DNA of 64,000 bases, taken from NCBI GenBank assembly GCA_948144175.1, contig CANXME010002334.1, forward strand, positions 62,001 to 126,000. The letters are read 5' to 3'. A model generated the notes under the pieces. That model saw nothing but the letters and a program-made list of their open reading frames with translations. It was not told the DNA's origin and ran no database searches. Positions 32,405 to 43,483 of this stretch are shown here, in pieces (the stretch's first letter is position 1; every line of letters begins with the position of its first letter). Both the position numbers and the translations under genes were made by a program. The stretch is from Closterium sp. NIES-65. Taxonomy: Eukaryota > Streptophyta > Zygnematophyceae > Desmidiales > Closteriaceae.

Positions 32405-33817
32405 ATGGCTATCTCGAGATGGACGCTGTTAGGCATCTTCCTTCTCCTCCTGCTTTCAGGTACCTGAAACAATGCCTGAACGCTAATCGCGTATGGTACT
32501 GAAAGTGAGTCTGCGACTACCGCTGCTCGTGCTCTCTGGCTCTCATCTCGTTGCGCTTATACATCCTCTCATTTCTGCAGGCTCCTTAGCGAAAGGGGGC
32601 GGAGGAGGCGGCGGGAAGGGGAAAAGCAGTGGGAATGCTAAAAAAGGCGGGGCCAGCAAGGGAGCAGGGAAGGGCAAGGGCGGCAAACTGCTTGGCTTCT
32701 TTGGCGGCCGAACCCGCATTCTCGGTGAGTGCATTTTCCGTTTTCGTGAATATCATGTGCGTCAATTTTCCTGGTCGCAACCTTCCCTATGTCGCATCCT
32801 TCGCACAGCGATACTGCTTTGCACAATGGGTCTCTTCAGTATGATTATGCGCGTTGGAAGACCTGTATCAAGCAATGCTGTTTTCGCAAGCGAGTGTAAC
32901 GCGCATCGCGATATCCTTTCACGACGTGGTTCGGCGCGCAGGCTCGGTGCAAGCGAAGCTACAAGGAAAATTCGTGGTGGACGATATGGGCGCCAGCGCG
33001 GGTGCCCGAAACGCGATTGGCACACTGACTCTGGTTTCACTTAGGTACAACCGAGATTCTAGTGATTTGTGCCGTATCTTGCGCTTCTTTCAATCGACTC
33101 AAAAATCACTGGCTCTGGTTTCATTCGAATACAGCATAGATTTAAGCGATTCCTGTCGTTTTCCCCACAGCAGTGGTCGCGATTCCTTGAATTCGGTGCT
33201 TAGTTAGTGATGGACAACTAATTGACGAGGGATGGACGCTTAAATGCAGCCGGATCACCGCTTCCCGCGCCCACCGCTCTTCTCCTTTCACTCTGTCCCC
33301 TCGCTTCCCTCTCCCTCCCTCTCCCCTCTTTCTCGCCTCCGTTCTCCCTCCCTCTGCGCTCCCTCACGCCTTCCCCTTGCCTCCCTCCTCCAGCAACGGA
33401 ACCATCACATTCTCAGCGCGACTTGAACTCTCCCAGCCCGAGCTCCCTTCCTCCATCTCCATCAACACAGCCGCCAAGGGCGCCACGGGTGACGTCCTTA
33501 TTGACCTCTCATCTGATGCCACGTGGCAGAACGTTACTGACATGGTCATTATAGCGAAAATGGCGAGGCCTGGGTTTGGTTTGGATCGGCCAGACCGGAA
33601 TCCGTACGTGTATGTTTTCGAAGGTTCGTGGAGGAATGCAGCAGCGTTGACTACTACAGACGGAACTACTTTTAAGGAGGTATTTGCTGATATAAGCAAG
33701 TCGCCTGCGGCATTCTATGCGACGGTTGAGACAGAGAGATTTATATATGGTGCTGCCCGCGGGCAGTTTGCAAAGCCTAACCGTGGGTTGGGCATATTCA
33801 GAAAGGCTGGTAATTGA
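32405..33817 (+). CDS. Secreted CHRD-like domain protein with Gly/Lys-rich N-terminal linker
   Basis: Exons: 32405-32459, 32581-32724, 32942-33044 and 33394-33817. Phases join, giving about 241 residues. Exon 1 is a signal peptide (AISRWTLLGIFLLLLLSG). Exon 2 is almost wholly Gly/Lys/Ser (KGGGGGGGKGKSSGNAKKGG). Exons 3-4 give the CHRD-like domain: GSVQAKLQGKFVVDDMGASA, DVLIDLSSDATWQNVTD, YVYVFEGSWRNAAALTT and AAFYATVETERF-YGAARGQF. It aligns along its length with the intronless gene at 24831-25508 (same NGT-W-N-V-x-x-L-TT and RGQFAKP-x-G-x-G ends), so they are paralogues. The basic linker could bind wall polysaccharide, which is inference. Confidence 0.8.
33029..33165 (+). repeat. Exon-edge duplication with palindrome at the junction
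   Basis: 33029-33075 (end of exon 3, LTLVSLR, and donor) is repeated in decayed form at 33113-33160. TTTCAATCGACTCAAAAA (33088-33105) lies between them. Confidence 0.8.
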
Positions 33818-35181
33818 AGAGTGTATATTTGCATGTTGTAGGTTCTTATTGGCATGCCAACATGCCTGCCATTTCTTTCATATAAGGTACCGTTGAATTG
33901 TTATGTTTCTTGTGAATCGGTGCCTGTGAATTAGTGGTACCGTACCATGCACTGCATAGCTGTCCTGAATGTTATTGCACTTTTAGGCAGCTTTTAGTGG
34001 AAGGCTACTTCTGCCCTACAGGCGAACTCAATGCACATCTAGGGAGACTGCACCATTCGCATTCATGAGCAGCAGACGCCACCTTTCGTCAACCTAATTT
34101 CAACTTCAGTAATGTTGAAACTTTGCCATTCTAGACTCGGGCTTTAATCAAATAATAGACAGTGCATGCAGAGATCCAGCGGCGTAGCATGTGAGAGTGT
34201 CATGGCATGTGGTTTGATGCTACGCGGGAGTTGCAAGGTACCGTCATCACCCGGATATACCCCCAGGCCTATGTTACACCCATGCGGTTATAATCGTACT
34301 AGTGGGCTTATAGCCGGTTGCCGATTATAAGCCCACCCCAAGTTGTGTCAATCTTCGTATAAGCGCACCCAATGAATTCTGGTTTTTTTTTGTAGCGAAA
34401 TCACCACTAACGCGACTAAACGAATCGTCACAGACATGCCTGACGAAATCCCCCCTGGCTCGCTTGGCAAAATTGCCACAGGAGGTGCACGTGCGCGAAA
34501 TCTGCAACATTTGAGCAGGTGCTGACTCGGATTCTTGACTGTACGACACATTCTCGGAACTTTTCAGCAGCGATCCTCTTTGTGTAAGCATCGATTTAAA
34601 TCGCCAGGGTGAAATCTACATTCCAGTGTTATAAAATCAAAATTCCATAAGTGTCATTTATTTAGCCCATGGGGTTATAAAATTTACCACATTATATGCC
34701 CACCCACCATTTTTCCAGGTTTTTTTACACCTCCACCTGGGGGTATATCCGGGTGATGACGGTAGGTAGGTAACTGTGCTGCAGAGATAGCAACACATTA
34801 GATGCCAACCGCATGCTCGCTCACTCCCATCCCATGACCGGCCACCACAGCTGATGCAGTGAAGTCGCTTTTTAATTTGTCTCAGGTGCGGCCGCCATTG
34901 TCACTGCCACTATCACTGCTGCTGCTACAACCGTTGCCCCCCTATTCCCCCTGGCCCCCGTTCTCCTTATTCCCCCCGCCATCCCTCGACTTCTTTCATT
35001 TCCCCTTAAACTCCCCCGTAACCCCGTTCTCCCCATTTCCCGCATTCTTGCTAGCCCCCGGTCACACAAATCCCCCCATTATCTCAGTCCCTCTGTTATC
35101 CCGGCACGTGCCATTCCAGCCCCCATTCCCATCCCACCCGTTCTTCACTCCAACCCCATTTTTCTCCCCCTTCTCAACTTT
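33818..35181. other. Convergent intergenic region containing a MITE
   Basis: Apart from the element at 34239-34764 no gene is seen. 34855-34930 and 34180-34238 have counterparts in the segmental duplicate at 41660-41890. Confidence 0.6.
34239..34764. mobile_element. TA-flanked MITE, 522 bp, 27-bp perfect TIRs
   Basis: TIRs at 34241-34267 (ccgtcatcacccggatatac...) and 34736-34762 are perfect inverted repeats and are flanked by TA on both sides, as for Tc1/mariner (Stowaway-type) insertions. There is no coding capacity. The paralogous locus near 41711 lacks the element. Confidence 0.85.
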
Positions 35182-38100
35182 CTACTTCCCCTCATGATCC
35201 TCATTCCCCCCGTCATCCCCATTTCCACTGGTATCCCCATTCCCCCCGTCATCCCCATTCCCACTGGTATCCCCATTCCCCCCGTCATCCCCATTCCCAC
35301 TGGTATCCCCATTCCCACCATTATCCCCGTTCACCCCATCCCCCCCATTCCCCCCACCCCCCACCTCCCCCTCGTGCAGGGTGACTTTGAACACAAAGGT
35401 GCCCCAGTTGCTCCACTCGGTGCGCGGCTGCCCCGCCACATACTGTACTGCTGCCCACGCATTGCCCTCCTCATCCACTGTTGCCGCCATGTAGTTTGAA
35501 AACAGCATCCTGTCACTCAGGTACCCTGGGGGAGAAGAGAGTAAATTTTTGAAAGGGGTCGAGGGCGGGAAAGAGAGGGGTGGGGGGTGTGTTCTTTGAG
35601 GCGCCTCAAAAGCTGTCTCACGTTATGAGGTGCCTCAAATGCAGCCTCTGCACTGCATCCCGACGTTAAACGTTGCCAACAGACCTAAGGGAGGTAGGTT
35701 TTCTCAGCCCGGAATTTTCCCAGCCAACAGAGCTTGTCTTACAAACTAAAATACCAAAGCGCGCAACAGCCACACGCCAGGAAGCGGACTCACCAAAGAA
35801 GCCGTCGAGAGGCAATTTTTGAGGCGCATAAAATACCACGCGCCACAAAGCGGACTCACCAAAGTAGTCATCGAGAGGCACTTTCCCCGCACCAACAACA
35901 TTGATGCGGCCGACATCCACATTGGCGTTGAGAGTGGCATAGGCAGCTGAGGGGTAGAAGGAACGCCCTGCCAGCGATGCTGCCATGATGCCCACGCCTT
36001 GGCTGCGCCAGGGGAGTGTGGGAATGGGCAAGAGAGAAAGAAGACGGGCTGATTAATGCTGCTATCATGCCCACGCCGTGCCAGGGGGAAGGAGTGAGGA
36101 GATGGTAAGACGGTCTTGAAGCCCTGCTGGGTTTTCTTTTAGTGCAAGACAGCCGCATTCTGCATTCTGCATTCTGCATTCTGAATTGCATCTCAAGTGC
36201 TCATGCAATCGCTTCCTTCTCCCTCCTTGCCCCTCCAACCCCCCTCCCTTCTCCCTGCATCTCCACCCCCCCTCTCTCCCCCACTGCCGCTCCACCCCTT
36301 CTTCCCCTCTCTCCCACCTGTTGAGAGCGATGTTCGGCTGAATGAGGCTGTTCCCTCCGCCCACCCCCACCGCTTTGAACCGCTCCAGAAACACCCGGAA
36401 CGGGCGCCACCGGCACTTGAGCCTCAAGGACAAGCGAAGGCGAGCGACCGTGGCAGAAGCACTCATGTCCTTGCCAAAGGCAGACATAAAGCTCACCCAC
36501 ATCTGCCTCCTCCTTGGAAACACCACTTGCAGCTACATATCCCGGGCCAATGGGTCTCATCGTGGTGTTCATCGCCCAAGCCAAGGGAACAGGTCCGGGT
36601 TTCTGCTCTACAGGCCCGGGAACAAAGTACGGGGGAGTGTTGACAGCAGCGCAGTGTGGCTCAACCACAGTCTCGGCTTCAGAGGTCCCAAGGGCGCTTG
36701 TACCCGTTATAGCAAAGGCCCCCATTGTGGTAAAGTTGGCGACAAGCACGGTTTCTTTAGGAGCTCCGGGGGTGGGGTTGACTGCAGTCCAGCCGAAATG
36801 CATGGTGCCGCTGTGGCGGTAGTCGTATTCCCCGTCTGCTGCGACCTTCTGAGAACGCTTGCAGTGTAAGGGACGACGAGGCGGAGAATGGTGGCATTCT
36901 CTGGCCTTTGGATCTGTGGCTTGGCGATTGCACTGGTTGGGGAGGAAGGGCAAGGGAGGAGGTAGTGGGACAGGAAGGCGCAGGAAGGGGGAGGAGAGAA
37001 GTGGAGTGGGAGGGGAAGGAGGGGGTAGGTGAGGGGAGAGAAGGGGAAGACGAGGGGAAGAGGGGAGAGATGGGGACGAAGATGATGGGAAAAGGATGGG
37101 GAGCTGATGGGGGAGGGTGTAGGCTCACCCCATAAAGCCAGCAATGCTTATCCCACCTGCAAAAACCTGTATTCGATGTGTGTTTGAGAGACGAAACAAT
37201 CAGTATAAGCTCGCCCCGGTGTCTCCCCAACAGGTTTGCTAAAACGGTTTTTGAGGCGCCTCACACACAAAGCACTCACTATATGCTCGCCCCAAAGTAG
37301 CCCGGTGTCTCCCCAAATTGGTTTACTGAAACGTAAATTCCTGGGAGAAGGGGGTTGCAAGCAGGTGGAATGCACTTGAAGGTCTAGAACCGCAGCAGTG
37401 GGATAGAGGCTATAGAGCTATGTAGGAGATTGAGCTGGAATATGTTAAATCAAGTAGAAACATGAAAAGTAGAAGCAGAAACATGGGACTGCGACTAATG
37501 TCTAGGAGACTGATCACGTACGATTGACAAAGGTTTTTGAGTCGACTAAAGAACTGATCACGTACGATTGACAAAGGTTTTTGAGTCGTCTAAAGAACTG
37601 ATCACGTACCATTGGCATCGGTGCCGATTTGGGGATTGTCCACTGATGACGGCAGATTACAAGAAAAAGGAAAGGAGGGAGGGGAGTAGGGCAAGAGGGG
37701 GGAAGTGTCACATTAAACACGTAAGTGACACCACAAGTGGGCAACGACAGAAGCAGGCTAGGTGACAGGGTTAGGATTAGGCAAGGGCTTTCTTCAAGAG
37801 GGAAAGGCGTTAGAGGAGCAAGCAATGGGCATTTGCATGGCATGGCAGGGATGAGAAGCACGCGGACAAGTCGAGAGAAATAAATATATATATATAACTA
37901 AATAAAAAAATAAATCATGAGGTGGTTTTTGAGTTGAGTAAAAAAAACATCATTCGCATGGCATGGCAGCAATGAGAAGCATACGGCCCAACACTCCCAC
38001 CATAGCATGTTCCACCATAGCATGTTCCACCATAGCATGTTCCACCATAGCATGTTCCACCATAGCACGTCCCATCATCCCCACCAGCAGCAGCACCCGA

Positions 38101-40720
38101 GCCATCGCTCACACCATCACCATCACTATCACCATCACCATCACCCGTGCCATCACCATCACCCGCGCCATCAACCGTACCTTCGCCCACACTGTCCTGC
38201 ACACCACCATCGAACGTACGGAAAGTGGTGAGTCGAGATGTGTCAAAGTGGAGAGGGGCCCTCCAATCCGGATTGGAGTTGATGCCGTCGTTGCTGGGAG
38301 AGGGGAGAGGTAGGAACGAGTGGAAAGGAGAGGACGGAAGTTGGGGAGAAGACGGAAGTTGGGGAGAAGACGGAAGTTGGGGAGAAGACGGAAGTTGGGG
38401 AGAAGACGGAAGCTGGGGAGAGGAGACAAGAGGGTATGAGTGGGGAGCAAGGAGGGCAAGACAGAGCAATGCGACAGTGGGAAACAGTGAGATCACGAGA
38501 AACAGAGGTGGGAAACGGTGATGTCATGGGAAACGGTGCAAGACGGTGAGCAATGTGAGAAACAGCATGAAAGAGGGGGCGAGCGTACGAGCCGGGAATA
38601 AAGAAGACGTTCCAGTCCCGGGTGGGGTCGTCCGTGGTTGACGCTGCCACTATCAGCCCCGAGCCCACTGTTGTGTTGCCTCGCCTCCTCGTCTGCCCAA
38701 TCTTGTCATACGTGTTGTTGAATCCCCCTGACTGCCCGTGGGGAGATTTGGGAATGGGAGGCCAGCCAGGGAAGAGGGAGGTAGAGGGACGGAGGAATCG
38801 AACGAGGAAGAGAGCAACGGAGGGAGAGGGAATGAGGGAAAAATGAAGAATCGCTCGCTAGGCCCCGCACTCACAGTCGATGTGGCAGATAGGTAGAGAG
38901 GTAGAGAGGTAGATAGGTAGAGAGGTAGAGAGGTAGAGAGGTAGAGAGGTAGATAGGTAGAGGGGTAGAGAGGTAGAGAGGTAGAGAGAGGTAGAGAGGC
39001 AGAGAGGTAGAGAGGTAGAAGCACTCACAGACCAAGAGGCAGACAGGTAGAAGCACTCACAGACCAAGAGGCAGAGAGGTAGAAGCACTCACAGACCAAG
39101 AGGCAGAGAGGTAGAAGCACTCACAGACCAAGAGGCAGAGAGGTAGAAGCGCTTGGCTTGGCGATCAAAGGTGCACGTCATAGAATTAATGAAGTCTCCT
39201 AACACTGACGTGTTTTGCGGCACCCTCCTCTCCATCCACCACCCGTGGCAGCGCACCAAAGAACTGCCACGAGGGGTTTGAACATGAGGGGCGGGAGGAG
39301 AGGAGAGGAGGGGAGGGAGAGAGTGAGAGATGAGGAGGGAGAGGAGAGAGGCCCTCATTTTGGCGGCCAAGAGAGGGAGGGGTATAGAGGACAGGAGGAA
39401 GAGATGACGGGAGACAGAAACCGTAATGTGGTACTACAGGGACCTCTCCATTAAACATATGGAGTTGCAAGAATGTGCATATGTATGCGCGCGGCTACGT
39501 CTCGCATGTGAGCGTGTACTTGCCTCATTGCTTGTGATGATGCGAGTGAGCTGCTTCCCTTGCTTGTCATACACAACCATCGCTGCCAATGGGGAGAAGA
39601 GGAGGGGTGGAGTGGGTGGGGGGTTTGAGGGAGTGGGTGGTGAATGGAGACGTTCTTTAAAGGAATGGAGTGAAAAGAGGGAAGGAGAAGTCACGGAAAA
39701 GCTCTCAATAGTAACAGTCAATCACAGAGAGGAAGCACGGGGCAGGGAATTCCGCTTACCAATATTGACCGTATGAAGGATGTAGCCATTACCCACACAA
39801 AGATAAGGGTCGGGAGGGGAAACACGGACCTGAAACGTAACAAGGAACGTCATTAATGAACGGAAGAGGCCAACTAAAGGAGGAAGAACATCTTATTGCA
39901 CGTAAAATATGTGCACAATTTATAAAGAATATTCTTACCAATGTATTGTTGTATTTAGGGGGTGTACCGCTATGAACCTCGTCGTATATGTTAATACCGG
40001 GAAACCCAACCGCCGGTTTCCTCTTCACGACTTGTTTCAGCTCCGTCGTGCGCGCCGAAAGTTCCCCCACCTCCGCCAATCGCTGCTCCTGTTAGGGGAA
40101 AAGAGCGAAAATAAATCAATAAAAAATAAGAGCAAATGAAAACTTTGTGAAAGCAATAAAAATATTATAACGGAAATGTAAAACTATTTGTTGCTTTCAT
40201 TTAGAGAAGGGTAACGTCACGTTAGTGCACCATTTTGCGCTACGATCGTAGTAAATTCGTTAACAACCCTACCGACGGAGAGAATTATTTTCCTGAGCAT
40301 GTCCTGAACCCTGTGCCTGAAGCAAACTTGAACTTGCACCTCCTCAGCCGAACTGCCCAACAAGCCTACCATGGGATCCACACCAGGGGCTGGTGCGCTT
40401 GCAGCGGCCGATTGCAGCTTCCGCTCGCTCCGATTCTCGCCGCTCTCCCCACTGCCGTCGTCGCTGCCGTTGTGGCTCGCCGCGCCTTCAGGCGCCGGCG
40501 GCAGCTGCGCGGTTCCGGCGAACCAGAGGTTCTCCGCCAGCTTGAACACCTCCACGCGGTCGTCGGATCCGCGCATCGGCGCAATGACGACGCGCGACGC
40601 CGCATTCGCTCCCCGGGGCGGAGCTAGCAGCTGCAGTAGAATCGCGAGCAGCAGTGCGGCATGACGTTGGTAGTAGCTGCATAGACGCGGGGGGGGAATT
40701 CGTGGACTCCTCGGAGCCAT
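35182..40720 (-). CDS. Large secreted protein resembling bacterial secreted proteins of unknown function
   Basis: About 14 exons; approximate limits: 40273-40720 (start, signal peptide HAALLLAILLQLLAPPRGANA), 39939-40088, 39760-39829, 39522-39583, 39140-39265, 38594-38738, 38216-38301, 37610-37642, 37158-37240, 36855-36945, 36545-36850, 36318-36530, 35860-36002 and 35182-35525. Conserved words in order: VGFPGINIYDEVHS, PPDPYLCVGNGYILHTVN, YDKQGKQLT, FDRQAKRFYLS, ASTTDDPTRDWNVFFIPG, NPQIGTDANG, FTTMGAFAITGTSALG, LAGRSFYPSAAYATLN, EEGNAWAAVQYVAGQPRTEW and NWGTFVFKVTL. From memory these echo large actinobacterial/acidobacterial secreted proteins (PPDxGLCVGNG ... DPTxxW ... IGADANG ... YYPSAAY ... 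PRTxLANWGTF). The C-terminus is a Gly/Asn/Asp repeat. An apparent frameshift near 36530-36545 separates two exon blocks; a missed intron is the alternative. Confidence 0.6.
35210..35330 (-). repeat. 36-bp repeat coding Gly/Asn/Asp tail, 3 copies
   Basis: In-frame repeat giving NGDTSGNGDDGG in the C-terminus of the secreted protein. The partial copy at 43484 has a similar but shorter tail ending in the same DHEGK. Confidence 0.85.
35595..35640. repeat. Two adjacent palindromes of the TTTGAG-GCGC-CTCAAA type
   Basis: TTTGAGGCGCCTCAAA at 35595-35610 is perfect. ATGAGGTGCCTCAAAT at about 35625-35640 is a variant. Confidence 0.85.
35782..35880 (-). repeat. 33-bp exon-edge duplication with palindrome remnant
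   Basis: 35782-35814 and 35848-35880 are copies of the exon 35860-36002 end plus donor (LDDYFG|gtgag). TTTTTGAGGCGCATAAAAT (35816-35834) lies at the junction. Confidence 0.85.
37204..37335 (-). repeat. Duplicate of about 45 bp with palindrome between copies
   Basis: 37204-37247 and 37280-37333 are copies (tataagctcgccccggtgtc...). TTTTTGAGGCGCCTCACA (37248-37265) starts where the left copy ends. Confidence 0.85.
37507..37600. repeat. 44-bp tandem duplicate, each copy with a palindrome
   Basis: Unit actgatcacgtacgattgac... followed by TTTTTGAGTCGACTAAAG (37534-37551), repeated with TTTTTGAGTCGTCTAAAG (37578-37595). It abuts the donor of exon 37610-37642, whose gtacgtgatc is part of the repeated text. 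Confidence 0.85.
37830..37982. repeat. 31-bp duplicate flanking a decayed palindrome
   Basis: 37830-37860 and 37951-37981 (catttgcatggcatggcagg...) flank TTTTTGAGTTGAGTAAAA (37926-37943) and an AT-rich stretch. Confidence 0.8.
37997..38075. repeat. 15-bp repeat (accatagcatgttcc), 5 copies
   Basis: In the minus frame it reads CYGGT repeats following a Gly/Asp-rich stretch. It may be coding in the secreted-protein gene or intronic; not resolved. Confidence 0.75.
38333..38425. repeat. 18-bp minisatellite (gaagacggaagttgggga), 5 copies
   Basis: Intron of the secreted-protein gene. Confidence 0.9.
38885..39150. repeat. gaggtaga-type and 33-bp minisatellite
   Basis: 8-9 bp units (gaggtagagag) to 39015, then four copies of a unit of about 33 bp (agaagcactcacagaccaagaggcagagaggt) reaching the donor of the exon at 39140-39265. 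The unit contains a gtgagtg-like donor on the minus strand. Confidence 0.85.
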
Positions 40721-41262
40721 GGCGGAGCAGAATGCAGGACTTTCGGTCAACACCTCGGATTGCGACCTGATTGCAACTCAAGAGTGAGCAGACGGCAGAT
40801 ATGGAGAGATGAGCTCACGGAGAGCAGTTCTCCTTGGTAGTACCAAACCAAGCCCTTGTTCCGACTCGGAGGCTTCAGAATGACGTGGCCGGACGTGAGG
40901 TTCGTTAGAACAGTGGTCATTTTTTCAGGACTGAGGGCGTTCGCAAGGACGTCTCTAAGCCGCGACACGCGCAAGTGACTTCCAAAACTGACAAAAATAT
41001 AGAAGGTTTGGGATTGGTTGAAAAGGTAGTGGCTTATGTGCATCAGTCTTCGAAGTCCGTACTATTGTAAAGGTTTCCTTCCTCACCGCAAACTTTTCCA
41101 ACGTGCCAATGCATTGGGTCACGGGTGTGGCCCGGGGTTGCTGCTTCCGCCGCGCGAGACTGCACAGGGGGACGGCAATATTTCAAATAACACGAGATGG
41201 AAGTCGACTGGATATAAATATAATGTTTTTGATGATTCAGATAAATTACAAGACATTGAACC
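40721..41262. other. Intergenic with one unexplained exon-like ORF
   Basis: On the minus strand, 40822-40984 is open between a TTTGTCAG acceptor and a gtgagc donor and reads RLRDVLANALSPEKMTTVLT and on to GLVWYYQGELLS. Codon content looks protein-like. It could be a 5' exon of the secreted-protein gene or a fragment of an unrelated gene. Confidence 0.4.
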
Positions 41263-41263
41263 A

Positions 41264-41590
41264 GAAGCTTCAAGCCCTATCATCCTCAAGCTGCTTGTGC
41301 CTAAATTTAGCAAATACATCCAGATCACCTCCAAGGTGAGGCATAACGCCCAAGTGCAGAAATCAACAAGTTGCTTATAGACCTACTTCAACAGCACCAA
41401 TTTCATTTCTGCTGCCTCCTTTGTGCGCAAGGGAATGGACCTTGGATCATCCGCAAGCTGCGGAGGCCCAAGTTCAGCAGGTTCATATCATTTCCAAGTC
41501 AGATGATCATGAAACGCAGGCACAGGCTCAGTAGGGCGAGTTTGAGGTGAGATGTGACAGAACACAGCTTCATTGCGGAAAGTTACAATG
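41264..41590 (+). pseudogene. Two displaced copies of pyruvate kinase exon 3
   Basis: 41275-41345 reads LKLLVPKFSKYIQITSK followed by gtgagg. 41394-41590 is a longer decayed copy of the [18 protein letters not shown] region plus intron words in the same order as 29090-29260. Both lie about 12 kb from the parent gene. Confidence 0.85.
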
Positions 41591-41898
41591 AGTCGAGCAG
41601 AAGGGTATGAGCAGCAGTTGCAGCAGTCAAATGATGAACATTTTTGAAGAGTTAAAGCAGCATGTGAGAATGGCATGGCGCGTGATGTGATGCTGTGCGG
41701 GAGTTGCACGGGAAACAGTGCTGCTGAGGTAGAAACACATGAGTACGATGGCATCTGCGTGTTGTGTGGTCACCACTGTGCTATAATTGAGTCGCTTTTG
41801 AGATTTCTCAAGATTGCCACCATTGTCACCAGTGCCACTGCCACTACCACTGCTGCTGCTGCTGCGCCCATTCTACCCCCACAGGTCCACTCCACATC

Positions 41899-42895
41899 AT
41901 GCGGGCGAGTAGGCACAAGTCACATCCTTGCTTGCCTCAAGCATTGGCTTTTGAAGCGCCTCACAAGTGCGGGCGAGTAGGCACAAGTCACATCCTTGCT
42001 TGCCTCAAGCATTGGCTTTTGAAGCGCCTCACAAGTGCGGGCGAGTAGGCACAAGTCACATCCTTGCTTGCCTCAAGCATTGGCTTTTGAAGCGCCTCAC
42101 AAGTGCGGGCGAGTAGGCACAAGTCACATCCTTGCTTGCCTCAAGCATTGGCTTTTGAAGCGCCTCACAAGTGCGGGCGAGTAGGCACAAGTCACATCCT
42201 TGCTTGCCTCAAGCATTGGCTTTTGAAGCGCCTCACAAGTGCGGGCGAGTAGGCACAAGTCACATCCTTGCTTGCCTCAAGCATTGGCTTTTGAAGCGCC
42301 TCACAAGTGCGGGCGAGTAGGCACAAGTCACATCCTTGCTTGCCTCAAGCATTGGCTTTTGAAGCGCCTCACAAGTGCGGGCGAGTAGGCACAAGTCACA
42401 TCCTTGCTTGCCTCAAGCATTGGCTTTTGAAGCGCCTCACAAGTGCGGGCGAGTAGGCACAAGTCACATCCTTGCTTGCCTCAAGCATTGGCTTTTGAAG
42501 CGCCTCACAAGTGCGGGCGAGTAGGCACAAGTCACATCCTTGCTTGCCTCAAGCATTGGCTTTTGAAGCGCCTCACAAGTGCGGGCGAGTAGGCACAAGT
42601 CACATCCTTGCTTGCCTCAAGCATTGGCTTTTGAAGCGCCTCACAAGTGCGGGCGAGTAGGCACAAGTCACATCCTTGCTTGCCTCAAGCATTGGCTTTT
42701 GAAGCGCCTCACAAGTGCGGGCGAGTAGGCACAAGTCACATCCTTGCTTGCCTCAAGCATTGGCTTTTGAAGCGCCTCACAAGTGCGGGCGAGTAGGCAC
42801 AAGTCACATCCTTGCTTGCCTCAAGCATTGGCTTTTGAAGCGCCTCACAAGTGCGGGCGAGTAGGCACAAGTCACATCCTTGCTTGCCTCAAGCA
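41899..42895. repeat. 68-bp satellite, about 14.6 copies, essentially identical
   Basis: Unit acaagtgcgggcgagtaggc... to ...ttttgaagcgcctc. No divergence between copies was noticed. Each unit contains a palindrome-like TTTTGAAGCGCCTCACAA at the unit junction. Confidence 0.97.
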
Positions 42896-42984
42896 TCGCC
42901 CCAGCTCCTCGCCCTCACCCCCCCTCACTGTCCAGTGCCCCCACCCATCAGCCCCACTGCCCATACATCCCATTCCCAGCCTTC

Positions 42985-43235
42985 CACACTCACATGCTCT
43001 CACACTTCCACACTCACATGCTCTCACACTTCCACACTCACATGCTCTCACACTTCCACGCTCACATGCCCTCACACTTCCACACTCACATGCTCTCACA
43101 CTTCAACACTCACATGCTCTCACACTTCCACACTCACATGCTCTCACACTTCCACACTCACATGCTCTCACACTTCCACACTCACATGCTCTCACACTTC
43201 AACACTCACATGCTCTCACACTTCCACACTCGCTA
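42985..43235. repeat. 24-bp minisatellite (cactcacatgctctcacacttc), about 10 copies
   Basis: Follows the 68-bp satellite. No coding support. Confidence 0.92.
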
Positions 43236-43483
43236 CGCTCCCCGCAACCGCTGCTGCCAACGGCCCCATTTCTCCCCTGTCCCCTCTCCTCCTTATTCCC
43301 CCCACTTCTTTCATCTACCCTTGAGTTCCCTTTTCCCCCGTTCTCCCTTTTCCCTCCAGTCCCACTTGCCCCCATCATACCCGTCCCCCAATTCTCCCTG
43401 CTATACCCATTCCCATCATTCTACTCCCCATTCCCATCAACGCCCGTTCCCCCACTACCCCCATTCTCTCCCTTCCCACTGTT

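Noticed and set aside
41899..42895. CRISPR-like regular array
   Set aside because: Direct tandem units without unique spacers in a eukaryotic nuclear context; it is a satellite.
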